A DNA stretch of 14,372 nt from an uncultured Halioglobus sp. (GCA_905480565.1 CAJQQW010000437.1:1-14372), one strand, 5' to 3'. Shown: positions 7,197 through 14,372, counted from the first letter of the stretch. The notes: generated from the sequence alone by a model not told the origin. Program-made: numbers and translations.

Positions 7197-7634
7197 TCAC
7201 GCCTGCACTCGTTTCTCGAACGTGATGTGCAGCGCTTTCCGGCCACGCAGGACAATGTTCGGCCGATAGTCTAGATCAGGTTGGCTACGGTCAATTTTTA
7301 TATTATCCAGATGTGACCGCAACGCGCTGAATGCGACCAGCATGTCCCTGCGCGCCAGCATCGCACCAGAAAAAGTGTACGCCCTGCCCGAAGGCAATAT
7401 GATCACTCGCGCTTTCAAGACCGTTGGAATGCTCAAACAGGGCGCGGCCTCTATTTGCCGCGTGATAGCGTTTCGTCAGTAGTGAACCCTTGGGGATATG
7501 CACATCTTGAATCTCGCTTTCTTTTTTACCATGCGCTAGATAACCGCAGGGCGAAATTCTATTTGGAGAGTCTCTTCGATTGAATGGGCGAATACATCAG
7601 GCCTACCTTGCAGTTCTTTTACGCGACGCCCATA
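7197..7634 (-). pseudogene. Cytochrome P450 relic, 5'-truncated and frameshifted
   Basis: Read on the minus strand, three consecutive segments match the C-terminal third of a bacterial P450. Segment one (about 7634-7539) holds K-helix-like I-E-E-T-L-Q, then a stop at 7538-7536. Segment two, in another frame (about 7560-7365), reads E-I-Q-D-V-H-I-P-K-G-S, then A-A-N-R and H-I-A-F-G-Q-G-V-H-F. Segment three (about 7360-7197), back in the first frame, reads A-M-L-A-R-R-D-M-L-V-A-F and Y-R-P-N-I-V-L-R-G, ending at a TGA. The haem loop should read F-G-x-G-x-H-x-C-x-G; a net loss of two bases after V-H-F removes the Cys and shifts the frame. The ExxR arginine is replaced by Gln. The N-terminal two thirds are absent. 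It cannot make an active P450. Confidence 0.8.
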
Positions 7635-7775
7635 CTATTGTGCGTTTGTGTATATGACGATGAAGGCAGCGTCCCAAAGAGCTATTGCTTACACTGTGCA
7701 GTGGCGATACCCTTCGATCAAGAGAATACAAGATTGGCGATCTCAGTGACAGAGGTGCGCGAGGTGAGCGGAGTA

Positions 7776-8297
7776 ATGAAGCATTTGGCAATGGCGATTT
7801 TTTTGTTCTCGCTGAGTGTTCAGGCGCTTGCACAGGTGGCTACTCAGGCTTACACCTCAGACGGGCGCAGGGTTTTGCTGGACAGTGACGGTACCTGGGA
7901 ATACCTTGAGGTGGGACAGCAGAGCGACCCCGACAACAGTGCCGTACTGAGAGTTACCGAAGTGTATGAAATGGACGATGCGTGCAGGGTGCAGTTTCAA
8001 CTAACCAATAACCTGGGTTACAGAATTAGCTCCCTCGTGCCGCGGCTTGCGGTACATAACATGGATGACATTGTCTACACCGAACGGTCGCTGTCTTACT
8101 CTGCAGTCAAGCCAACCGATTCCAAGTGGAAGTCTGTCCAGTTTACCGGTTTGGGCTGCAGGGATATTTCACGAGTGGTGGTTTTCGATGCGAGCCGTTG
8201 CAAGATGGGAGAGATCGACCAGTTTAACGAGGAAAAAGGTGAGTGTCTCTCCCGTATTTATGTGGAGCCCAGCGATCTCATCAACATAATCAAGTAA
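7776..8297 (+). CDS. Exported small protein of unknown function
   Basis: The 173-residue product starts with a Sec signal peptide: K3 (second residue Lys), a hydrophobic core at about 4-16 and A-L-A as a likely cleavage site before Gln20. The mature protein begins with D-G-R-R-V-L-L-D-S-D-G-T-W-E-Y (29-43), a motif I associate with small uncharacterised periplasmic proteins of the DUF3157 kind. It then has a beta-rich domain with four cysteines (70, 128, 142, 157) that could make two disulfides. The family name is tentative. I take the ATG at 7776, because the signal peptide starts there and GGAG/GAGGTG lies just upstream; the frame is open back to 7584 but that extension has no homology. It precedes the LLM gene by 35 bases. 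Confidence 0.7.
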   Translation: MKHLAMAIFLFSLSVQALAQVATQAYTSDGRRVLLDSDGTWEYLEVGQQSDPDNSAVLRVTEVYEMDDACRVQFQLTNNLGYRISSLVPRLAVHNMDDIVYTERSLSYSAVKPTDSKWKSVQFTGLGCRDISRVVVFDASRCKMGEIDQFNEEKGECLSRIYVEPSDLINIIK

Positions 8298-8332
8298 TAT
8301 CGCGCAGGTCACGCGCGGGAGCCTATCTTTCC

Positions 8333-9202
8333 ATGAAGTTTGTTATGTCCACCTCTTTCAGCAGCGTGGCCCATCTCACCGAGTTGGCGCCAGTTGCGGA
8401 TACCCATGGCTGGCACTCCATGTCGTTCTCCGATCACGTGGCAAACCCGCAGGAGATTTCAACACCTTATCCCTATACGGAAGATGGCAGTCGCCGCTGG
8501 CCGCCCTTTACCGACTGGCCTGATCCGTGGGTGATGATTGGCGCGCTGGCCACAATTACTGAGCGTTTGCGGTTTACCAACAATATATTTGTGCTGCCCA
8601 TGCGCAACCCATTCCTGGTGGCAAAGGCAATTAGTACTGCGGCAATTGTTTCCAATAACCGGATTACCCCGGCTATCGGTGTGGGCTGGTCAGCGGATGA
8701 ATTCGCGCTGATGGATGCAGATTTTCGAACGCGCGGTAAGCGCACGGACGAAATCCTTGAGATTCTTCGGCTTCTTTGGACCGGCGAGTTGGTTGAGTAT
8801 CAGGGTAAGTACTATCAGTTCGATGCGCTGGAAATGAATCCAGCACCTGAGGAGTATATCCCTATTTGGATTGGTGGGATCTCAGAGCCCGCCATGCGTC
8901 GAGCAGCCCGTCTCGGTGATGGATGGGTTACCGACCTGCAACCCTCCGATGAGATTATTGAGTCGATTGACTCGATAAATCAGTGGCGACGTGACTACGG
9001 TCGAGAGAATGAGCCCTACGAAATAATGGCCACGCCATCAGATGCGTGGGATGTTGACGGATATCGCCGCCTCGAAGACGCCGGTGTTACTCATATACTG
9101 ACGATGCCATGGCCTTTTTACCACGGCGAGACAGATGACCTCGACGAAAAAATCGATGCGGTAAAGCGTTACTCAGACGACATCATCAGCAAGTTCGAGT
9201 AG
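8333..9202 (+). CDS. LLM-class flavin/F420-dependent oxidoreductase
   Basis: A 289-residue bacterial luciferase-like (TIM-barrel) oxidoreductase of the short class typified by TIGR03619. Diagnostic blocks are S-D-H-V near 33-36, G-V-G-W-S at 116-120 with an R-x-x-R-x-x-R-T-D-E helix following at 132-140, and P-I-W-I-G-G at 177-182. L-G-D-G-W follows at 194-198. These enzymes use reduced FMN or F420 for monooxygenation or hydride transfer. The sequence does not decide the cofactor, and no F420 biosynthesis gene is in the window. I start it at the ATG at 8333, where homology begins, with GGGAG about 11 nt upstream; an in-frame ATG at 8243 lies inside the preceding gene. A Baeyer-Villiger or hydroxylation step in a catabolic pathway is inferred from context. 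Confidence 0.87.
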   Translation: MKFVMSTSFSSVAHLTELAPVADTHGWHSMSFSDHVANPQEISTPYPYTEDGSRRWPPFTDWPDPWVMIGALATITERLRFTNNIFVLPMRNPFLVAKAISTAAIVSNNRITPAIGVGWSADEFALMDADFRTRGKRTDEILEILRLLWTGELVEYQGKYYQFDALEMNPAPEEYIPIWIGGISEPAMRRAARLGDGWVTDLQPSDEIIESIDSINQWRRDYGRENEPYEIMATPSDAWDVDGYRRLEDAGVTHILTMPWPFYHGETDDLDEKIDAVKRYSDDIISKFE

Positions 9203-9218
9203 TGTGGCCCAGCCGATC

Positions 9219-10064
9219 TCAGGCCGTCAGAAGTTGCTGATCGTTCTCTTTCCATGATGCCAGTAATGGTCTGGTGTCTCTGTCCCAGGGATGGAACCCG
9301 TTTTTGTAGTACTCCTTGTACGCGGGCCATACACGGCGCAGCATACCCGTTTCCCGTCCGAACAGGAATTTCCAGCCCTGGCCCCAAAGGCGCAGATTCC
9401 ATAGTTGTCCATCCCGGCGCAGCATGTGCACGAGACCCATCATGACGTCTATCATCAGGAACAGGGTTGATTGGCGCATCGCGCGCTTGCGCATTTTTTC
9501 GGTACCACCCATCGCGCGGTAGACATCGAACGCAACGGATTTGTGTTCCATCTCCTCAGCGGCATGCCATTGCCACAGGGCCAGCATCAGCGGGTCGGCT
9601 TCATTGTTCATTGGGTTATTTTCATCCAGAGCCGATTCCGCCAAGATAGCGGTAATGTGCTCAAGCGCTGCGGTGATGGCAAGCTGCTGCATGGGTGAGA
9701 AGAGCTTGTTACCTCGCTTGATATTGGCTTCGAGCCGGCCTTCCATCAGAGCGAGATCATAGCCTCGCTGTTGGCAAAGGGTTTCGTTGTAGCGCTGGTG
9801 CTCTCGACGATGGAACCCTTCCTGGCCGCAGAAACCGCGTATGTCATCCGCCAGTTTTGGGTCGTCGATCCGGTCTGCAAAATGCCTGACACTGTCGATA
9901 AAAAACTTTTCTCCCAGGGGAAAGGTTATCGACATGGCGTTAAACCATGCGGTCTTGAAGGGGTGGTTATCGAACCAGTCGCTCGCCAGAGCCGGCTCGA
10001 GACTGTGTTCGCGGTTGCGCGGTTCAACGGTTACGTCAGCCGGGGTATTCGATTGTCTCACCAT
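9219..10064 (-). CDS. COG3687-type 'metal-dependent hydrolase' with a di-iron-like motif set
   Basis: A 281-residue helical protein matching the family usually annotated as predicted metal-dependent hydrolase (COG3687/PF10118). The metal ligands visible are Glu52 (L-G-E-K-F-F), E82-x-x-H85 (Q-E-G-F-H), Glu135 (L-E-H) and E171-x-x-H174 (E-M-E-H). This E…ExxH…E…ExxH order and spacing is that of ferritin-like di-iron proteins, so an oxygen-dependent oxidase or oxygenase is at least as likely as a hydrolase. Residues 201-216 are strongly hydrophobic and could touch the membrane. The ATG at 10064 is preceded by AGAGGA at about 8 nt. It lies 92 bases downstream of the SDR gene on the same strand and converges with the LLM gene with a 16-base gap. 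Confidence 0.78.
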   Translation of the reverse strand: MVRQSNTPADVTVEPRNREHSLEPALASDWFDNHPFKTAWFNAMSITFPLGEKFFIDSVRHFADRIDDPKLADDIRGFCGQEGFHRREHQRYNETLCQQRGYDLALMEGRLEANIKRGNKLFSPMQQLAITAALEHITAILAESALDENNPMNNEADPLMLALWQWHAAEEMEHKSVAFDVYRAMGGTEKMRKRAMRQSTLFLMIDVMMGLVHMLRRDGQLWNLRLWGQGWKFLFGRETGMLRRVWPAYKEYYKNGFHPWDRDTRPLLASWKENDQQLLTA

Positions 10065-10086
10065 GGCATATTTCCTCTGCGCTGAT

Positions 10087-10157
10087 ACGAGCAGATTACT
10101 CTCCTGCCCTGGAAAATAATCAGTCTTATATGGCCAGATTGCGGTCAGTCTGCTCGT
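10087..10157. repeat. Spaced inverted repeat filling the SDR-hydrolase gap
   Basis: Perfect 9-bp arms, ACGAGCAGA (10087-10095) and TCTGCTCGT (10149-10157), enclose 53 bases. They occupy the spacer between the SDR stop (10157-10159) and the start of the next gene (10064). Inner complementary pieces (CTGG/CCAG, GATTA/TAATC) could extend the fold in the minus-strand transcript. It may be an mRNA-stabilising or processing structure. There is no T-tract for an intrinsic terminator. Confidence 0.45.
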
Positions 10158-10957
10158 TAGCCCATGCCGCCCCAGGCTCGGGGCATCTGCATGTTCAAAC
10201 GCTCAAGGCCGCCGTTGACAGCCAATATCTCCCCGGTGACATAGCTGGCAGCGGGCGTGCACAAGTAGAGTGCCCCCAGGGCGATATCCTCCACCTCGCC
10301 CAATCGCGCCATGGGCGTCAGCTCCACCATGGTTTGTTCAATTTCCGGTGACAAAACCGTGTTCAGAGCATCCGTTTTCGTTGAACCCACCGCAATAGCG
10401 TTGACCCTTAGATGGGGGGCGAACTCCTGTGCCAGCTCCTGTGTGAGTAGGGAAAGGGCGCCCTTCGCGGTGCCGTACGCGGCAAAACAAGGTGTAGGCT
10501 TGTGGCCGGCAACCGAAGAGATATTGAGAATATTACCGTCACTGCCAGAGTCCTTCATCAGTGGTGCACAGATACGTGACATTTCGAACGCGGTGCTCAC
10601 ATTAAAGCGAAACGCGCCCTCGAATTCCCTGGCGCTGGTTTTCAGAACAGGCTTGGGCGGAAAGCCTCCCGCGTTGTTGACAAGGATGTCGATGCGACCG
10701 AACTCTGCCATGGCGCGATCAGCGAGGTTTTGTAGTTGCGCATAGTCGAGCACATCAGTGGGGACAACCAGTGCGCGTCTGCCCAAGGCTTCGATGTCTC
10801 CGGCTACCCGGTTCAAATCCTCCTCTGTGCGCGCGCCGATGATGAGATCGGCACCCGCCTCGGCAAAAGCGATCGCGATGCCTGCACCGATGCCTTTGCC
10901 TGCACCGGTGACGATGGCAGTTTTACCATCCAGTCGAAACTTATCCATCAATGACAT
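10157..10957 (-). CDS. Short-chain dehydrogenase/reductase (FabG-like SDR)
   Basis: A 266-residue classical SDR. From the chosen start, the cofactor motif T-G-A-G-K-G-I-G is at 17-24, N-N-A-G at 94-97, catalytic Ser148 in N-I-S-S, and the Y161-x-x-x-K165 pair in A-A-Y-G-T-A-K. Arg44 shortly after the second strand (G-A-R-T) hints at NADP(H) but does not settle it. The family includes 3-oxoacyl reductases and hydroxysteroid dehydrogenases; the sequence does not fix the substrate. I start it at the ATG at 10957, with GGAGAG 7 nt upstream. A TTG at 10972 overlaps that site and is unlikely. It is first in a minus-strand pair with the di-iron-like gene. Confidence 0.88.
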   Translation of the reverse strand: MSLMDKFRLDGKTAIVTGAGKGIGAGIAIAFAEAGADLIIGARTEEDLNRVAGDIEALGRRALVVPTDVLDYAQLQNLADRAMAEFGRIDILVNNAGGFPPKPVLKTSAREFEGAFRFNVSTAFEMSRICAPLMKDSGSDGNILNISSVAGHKPTPCFAAYGTAKGALSLLTQELAQEFAPHLRVNAIAVGSTKTDALNTVLSPEIEQTMVELTPMARLGEVEDIALGALYLCTPAASYVTGEILAVNGGLERLNMQMPRAWGGMG

Positions 10958-11097
10958 GTGTAATCTCTCCAATGTGTTGCGGTCGCTTGATGCCCGGATT
11001 GAGGCGCGAGGGAAATTGAATCGGGAGACAGTGTGATATCAGTGCGTTGCTGTGGCAAGGGGGTGCGATAGAGGAAAGGCCGTATGGGTTTAAATGC

Positions 11098-11126
11098 TTG
11101 GTACTCCCCTGAACCTGTTTTATAGG
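11098..11126 (+). promoter_or_regulatory. Candidate promoter for the carotenoid-oxygenase-family gene
   Basis: TTGGTA (11098-11103) and TATAGG (11121-11126) are separated by 17 bases, each matching the sigma-70 hexamer at four positions. It lies in the 300-bp spacer between the SDR (start 10957, minus) and this gene (start 11258), giving a leader of about 125 bases. Nothing else clear is seen in that spacer. Confidence 0.35.
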
Positions 11127-11257
11127 GTTTGCGGCTGGATTCGCCCGGGCTTCCGCAGCGGCCCGCTCGCGAATAAATTTAGTACTACACAGAGTGCCCT
11201 GATAGGTTAGACTTTGTGGCTCAAATAAAAATAGGTGTCACGCTGGAGCGGGAAGCC

Positions 11258-12688
11258 ATGAAACGTAGAGATTTTCTTGGATATACGGGTATGGCGGCGA
11301 TGGGCGCTACGGCTTCAACCGCACTCTCCGGCTGCTCCGAAGATGCGCCGGTGGTCAAGTTCTGGCAGGAGGGAAACTTCAGGCCCGTAACGGACGAGGT
11401 CACCGAGACCAGCCTGAAGGTAGAGGGGTCTATTCCACCTGAACTCTCAGGTCTCTATGTCCGCAACGGTACCAATGCGTCCTCTGGAGTGGCGGAGCAC
11501 TTTTTTGGTGGAGACGGCATGATGCATGGTGTCCGGCTCGAGGCAGGCGAGGCAAAGTGGTATCGCAATCGGTACGTAGATACGCCGGTATATAGACAGG
11601 AGGCCGGCGGTATGGGTTCACCCAAGCCGGAAAATACAACCAGTGCGGTTTCTCTCATTTATCATGGTGGCGAACTGATGTCCCTTGGTGAGTTTGGTTA
11701 CCCCTACCTGATTAGCGCGGAAGACCTTTCGACGAAAGGGCCGTTTAACTACGATGGAAAATTGCCGGGCAATATGACTGCCCACCCGAGGATTGATCCA
11801 ACAACCGGAGAATTGCTGTTTTTTGGTTATAACGTGATGGAGCCGTATCTCACTTATATGCGTGCAGATGCGAATGGCAACATGTTGCAGGTGGAACCGA
11901 TCGAATTGACCGGCCCGAGTATGGTTCACGACTTTGCAGTCACGGAAAACTATGTAGTGTTCATGGAGATGCAGGTAAGATTTTCCTGGTTCTCGGCGAT
12001 TACTGGCAGTGCACTTCCATTCAAGTGGGATGACAACGCGCCCTGCCGTTTTGGTGTTATGCCTCGCACGGGTACCAACGCAGATATAAAGTGGTTTGAT
12101 ATCCCAAGCTGCTTTGTTTTCCACGTAATGAATTCTTTCGAGCAAGGCGACGAGGTGGTTGTCGATGCGGCGCGCTATGATCACCTGTGGGTAAAGAACT
12201 CGCACGATTTTTTTCACCCGGCGCATCTCTCGAGATTCTCTATGAATATGAAAACCGGTAAGGCTTCGGTGGATCGTGTTTATGGTCGTCCCATGGAGTT
12301 TCCGCAGGTGAACCGCGAATACTGGACCCGGGACTACCGCTATGGCTATAGCCTTGTGGTCGATGAAGAAAACGACAGTCCGGAAAAAGCACAGCAGGCG
12401 GAAGGCGGTATTCGCAAGTATGACCTGAAGTCAGGCGAAGTAGATGACTGGCTTCCTGGTGTGGCGCTGGAGCCGGGGGAACCTATATTCATTCCGGCGG
12501 CGGATTCCAGTGCAGAGGATGGGGGTTATATCGCCAGCTATGTTTATGACAAGAACACTCAGGCCACTGCCTTCTGCCTGTTTGATGCGACCGCTATATC
12601 ATCTGGTCCTATCGCAAAAGTGCATTTACCGGTGCGTGTCCCCGTAGGGTTCCACGGCGTCTGGGTGCCCGACTCAGTGCTGGGCTGA
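11258..12688 (+). CDS. Tat-exported carotenoid cleavage oxygenase family protein, probable lipoprotein
   Basis: A 476-residue non-haem iron oxygenase of the carotenoid/lignostilbene family. The four iron-binding histidines are visible: His176 (T-A-H-P), His224 (M-V-H-D), His289 (V-F-H-V) and His466 (G-F-H-G), with supporting acidic residues such as N-S-F-E at 293-295. The N-terminus M-K-R-R-D-F-L is a twin-arginine signal, and its hydrophobic region ends in L-S-G-C with Cys26 as a lipobox. The protein should therefore be folded before export and then anchored by lipid. Family members cleave a double bond in carotenoids, apocarotenoids or stilbenes; which applies here is unknown. I choose the ATG at 11258, since the Tat signal begins there and GGGA/GGAG precedes it; a GTG at 11216 is in frame. 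It appears to be a single-gene unit. Confidence 0.87.
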   Translation: MKRRDFLGYTGMAAMGATASTALSGCSEDAPVVKFWQEGNFRPVTDEVTETSLKVEGSIPPELSGLYVRNGTNASSGVAEHFFGGDGMMHGVRLEAGEAKWYRNRYVDTPVYRQEAGGMGSPKPENTTSAVSLIYHGGELMSLGEFGYPYLISAEDLSTKGPFNYDGKLPGNMTAHPRIDPTTGELLFFGYNVMEPYLTYMRADANGNMLQVEPIELTGPSMVHDFAVTENYVVFMEMQVRFSWFSAITGSALPFKWDDNAPCRFGVMPRTGTNADIKWFDIPSCFVFHVMNSFEQGDEVVVDAARYDHLWVKNSHDFFHPAHLSRFSMNMKTGKASVDRVYGRPMEFPQVNREYWTRDYRYGYSLVVDEENDSPEKAQQAEGGIRKYDLKSGEVDDWLPGVALEPGEPIFIPAADSSAEDGGYIASYVYDKNTQATAFCLFDATAISSGPIAKVHLPVRVPVGFHGVWVPDSVLG

Positions 12689-12934
12689 GTCCCTGTTTGT
12701 AGTCCGGAGCAGTTCAGACAGATGTTTACGCTCGAGTTCGTGTGTGCCCGATTCAAACGGGTCGCCGTGATCGTATTACCTCACTGTAGAGTGTCATAGG
12801 CGTTGTTCGGCGGTTTTTCCAGGGTGCCCTGATTCTCCAGTTGCCTTCGATGTGCAATGCGTGTCGCGGGGCTCCACTCTACTATGAGAAGTAACAATTC
12901 CATTCATTGCCCAACGCGTTGTATTGAAAAAATT

Positions 12935-13687
12935 ATGGTATCAGAGAGCAACAGAAAAATAGCGCTTGTAACAGGCGGAGCTAGACGCATTGGTAAAGAG
13001 ATTGCGCTGCATTTGCATCGCAGGGGGTTCGATATAGTGCTTCACTATCGGAGTTCCAGCGAGGACGCCGAAGCCTTGACGCAGTTTATGTGTGATGAGC
13101 GACCTGATTCTTGCATGACTCTTCAGGCGGATATACAACACACCCAAGAGATAGAGAAACTGGGCAGCACCCTGGCAGAGCACTACGGCACCTTGAACTT
13201 GCTGGTTAACAATGCGTCTGGGTACGCGCCGACGCCGATTGATCATTGTACGCCGTCTCAGTTCGACGAAATGCTGAACGCGAATTTGCGAGGCCCCTAC
13301 TTTCTTGTGCAGGCCCTACTGCCCCTGCTGAAAAACGCGCGAGGAAGCATTGTGAACATTCTCGATGTTCACGCCGAGCGCCCTTTGCCCGGTTATAACG
13401 CGTACTGTGCCGCAAAGTCCGGGCTCACTTCGCTGACGCGCAGTCTGGCTGTGGAGCTGGCCCCGCAGGTGCGCGTGAACGGCGTATCTCCAGGTGCCAT
13501 ACTGTGGCCGGAGGAAGGGGAGTCTTACGATACGTCAATGCGCGAGGAAACGTTGTCTCGCACCCCACTGCAACGTCAGGGTGATCCTGCCGACATTGCC
13601 GGGGCCGTCGGCTTTTTGGCCTGTGACGCGCCGTTTATTACGGGCCAGGTCCTGATTGTTGACGGAGGGCGCTCTCTGGTGGGTTGA
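12935..13687 (+). CDS. Pteridine reductase-like SDR (PTR1/FolM type)
   Basis: A 250-residue SDR with the pteridine-reductase hallmarks. The cofactor loop T-G-G-A-R-R-I-G (13-20) carries arginines that favour NADPH, N-N-A-S is at 92-95, and the catalytic Ser of ordinary SDRs is replaced by Asp144 in L-D-V-H. Y157-x-x-x-K161 follows 13 residues later, as in PTR1. Such enzymes reduce dihydropterins or biopterin/monapterin in the cytoplasm and can bypass dihydrofolate reductase. I start it at the ATG at 12935, where homology begins; upstream in-frame starts at 12857 and 12884 add unrelated residues, and the ribosome binding site is weak (a GAAAAA run). It is 246 bases downstream of the oxygenase gene and converges with the acyltransferase, 11 bases apart. 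Confidence 0.83.
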   Translation: MVSESNRKIALVTGGARRIGKEIALHLHRRGFDIVLHYRSSSEDAEALTQFMCDERPDSCMTLQADIQHTQEIEKLGSTLAEHYGTLNLLVNNASGYAPTPIDHCTPSQFDEMLNANLRGPYFLVQALLPLLKNARGSIVNILDVHAERPLPGYNAYCAAKSGLTSLTRSLAVELAPQVRVNGVSPGAILWPEEGESYDTSMREETLSRTPLQRQGDPADIAGAVGFLACDAPFITGQVLIVDGGRSLVG

Positions 13688-13698
13688 ATTCCAATGGC

Positions 13699-14372
13699 CT
13701 AACTATTTTTCCCCTCGAGGTGCCGTGTCGCTTTTTCCATAAGGCCAGTCACCGCATCTTCAACCCGCTCGCGAACCTCCCATAGTGTGTTGTCATCAGT
13801 TGCGCCTTTATATTTGCGAGTAGAGATCGGCCGGCCAACAGCAAACACCATAGGAATCTTTTTGGGGAAGAGAGTGTTGTAGCGACCGAGAGCAATAGGC
13901 GGCACTAACTCACCGTCGCGGAGTAGCTCGTTCAATTTGCTTCGCTCCTTGAACAATGGCGCAAGAGCCCGGTTTTTCTTGATTCGACTGTAATCCCACA
14001 ATATGTCGTAACCGAGGTCTGCGCCATAGACGAAAAACGGGGTGATAGGATACCTGTTGGCTAATGCCATCCGCGCAAAGCCAGTGCGTTTCTTCCAGAA
14101 AAGACGGTGTTCCTCACCCTTTCGTTTAAGTGCTTCGCGGGCACCGCCGGGAAATACCAGAATATGCTCACCTGACTGCATTAGTCGTGTGCAATTATCC
14201 GGTGTTGCAGGCACCACGCCATTACTTTTGAGAATATCACGCCAGTAGGGAATCCTCTCATGTAACCGGTCGCTCAGTGCGCGCAATCGAATGTTCTTTT
14301 GCAGTTTCAGTTCGACCAGAAGTATCGCGAGGTCGTAGGAATAGATTGAATGATTACCGACAAGAAGAGAGG
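13699..14372 (-). CDS. Lysophospholipid/diacylglycerol acyltransferase-like protein, 5' end outside the window
   Basis: The frame is open from the stop at 13699 to the right edge, about 224 residues, so the start lies beyond base 14372. Acyltransferase motif I appears near the edge as V-G-N-H-S-I-Y-S-Y-D, with the catalytic His and Asp spaced by five residues as in some DAGAT/phytyl-ester-synthase-like members. The acceptor-binding block V-F-P-G-G-A-R-E-A follows, then a basic K-R-K-G-E-E-H and P-I-T-P-F-F-V-Y-G. It would transfer an acyl chain to a lysolipid, alcohol or diacylglycerol at the membrane. A TTG at 14286 is an internal codon and not a credible start. It converges with the pteridine reductase gene. 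Confidence 0.8.
   Translation of the reverse strand, partial: SLLVGNHSIYSYDLAILLVELKLQKNIRLRALSDRLHERIPYWRDILKSNGVVPATPDNCTRLMQSGEHILVFPGGAREALKRKGEEHRLFWKKRTGFARMALANRYPITPFFVYGADLGYDILWDYSRIKKNRALAPLFKERSKLNELLRDGELVPPIALGRYNTLFPKKIPMVFAVGRPISTRKYKGATDDNTLWEVRERVEDAVTGLMEKATRHLEGKNS

Noticed and set aside
7584..7775. N-terminal extension of the exported protein back to 7584
   Set aside because: It would hide the signal peptide and overlaps the P450 relic on the other strand. The ATG at 7776 gives a proper leader.
7603..7833. 76-residue minus-strand ORF next to the P450 relic
   Set aside because: It does not continue the P450 homology and overlaps the signal-peptide region of the exported protein. 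It is probably a shadow frame.
11618..12226. 202-residue minus-strand ORF
   Set aside because: It is antisense to the carotenoid-oxygenase gene, whose four-histidine signature is unambiguous, and its own translation resembles no family.
12748..12775. tRNA T-arm-like hairpin (CCCG, loop ATTCAAA, CGGG)
   Set aside because: The loop resembles a T-loop, but the stem is only four pairs and no acceptor, D or anticodon arms fit around it. It also has no T-run, so it is not a terminator.
14042..14286. TTG at 14286 as the acyltransferase start
   Set aside because: The frame is open upstream to the window edge and contains the N-H-x5-D motif, so the gene continues beyond the window.

Overview
The window looks like part of the chromosome of an aerobic, probably marine, gammaproteobacterium. 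This rests on moderate GC judged by eye, protein texture resembling the Halieaceae/OM60 and Spongiibacteraceae groups, and an accessory gene content dominated by CoA-ester and redox catabolism. The taxonomic call is an inference. There are no RNA genes, transposases, integrases or CRISPR arrays, and both edges cut through genes.

Layout, left to right. The 3' part of a DAPDH-like (dihydrodipicolinate-reductase-like) oxidoreductase (1-438, +) faces a paralogue of the same family. That paralogue sits in a two-gene minus operon with an NTF2/SnoaL-like protein (2183 to 563). A Nu/YfcG-type glutathione transferase (2430-3170, +) diverges from this operon across a spacer holding a perfect 7-bp inverted repeat. 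A minus pair follows: an FAD dehydrogenase resembling 3-ketosteroid delta4-(5alpha)-dehydrogenases, and a hotdog acyl-CoA thioesterase (5426 to 3174). After a 570-bp spacer without a convincing gene comes a plus pair, a GFA/CENP-V zinc protein and a crotonase (5997-7187).

Between 7197 and about 7634, on the minus strand, is a broken, 5'-truncated cytochrome P450 relic. It reads through two frameshifts and has lost the haem-ligating Cys. Next come an exported small protein and an LLM-class flavin/F420 oxidoreductase (7776-9202, +). A minus pair follows: an SDR and a COG3687-type protein with a complete di-iron-like residue pattern (10957 to 9219). Last are a Tat-exported, probably lipidated carotenoid-oxygenase family enzyme (11258-12688, +), a PTR1-like pteridine reductase (12935-13687, +) and a partial membrane acyltransferase (13699-14372, -).

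The window is a mosaic of short one- or two-gene units on alternating strands. Most encode enzymes of the kind used to oxidise and thioesterify hydrophobic alicyclic or isoprenoid compounds. The steroid-dehydrogenase-like flavoprotein, crotonase, thioesterase, LLM flavoenzyme, SDR, DAPDH-like paralogues, P450 relic and carotenoid oxygenase would fit a steroid, terpenoid or apocarotenoid catabolic island. No single gene proves the substrate. The last two genes look more like housekeeping or peripheral functions.
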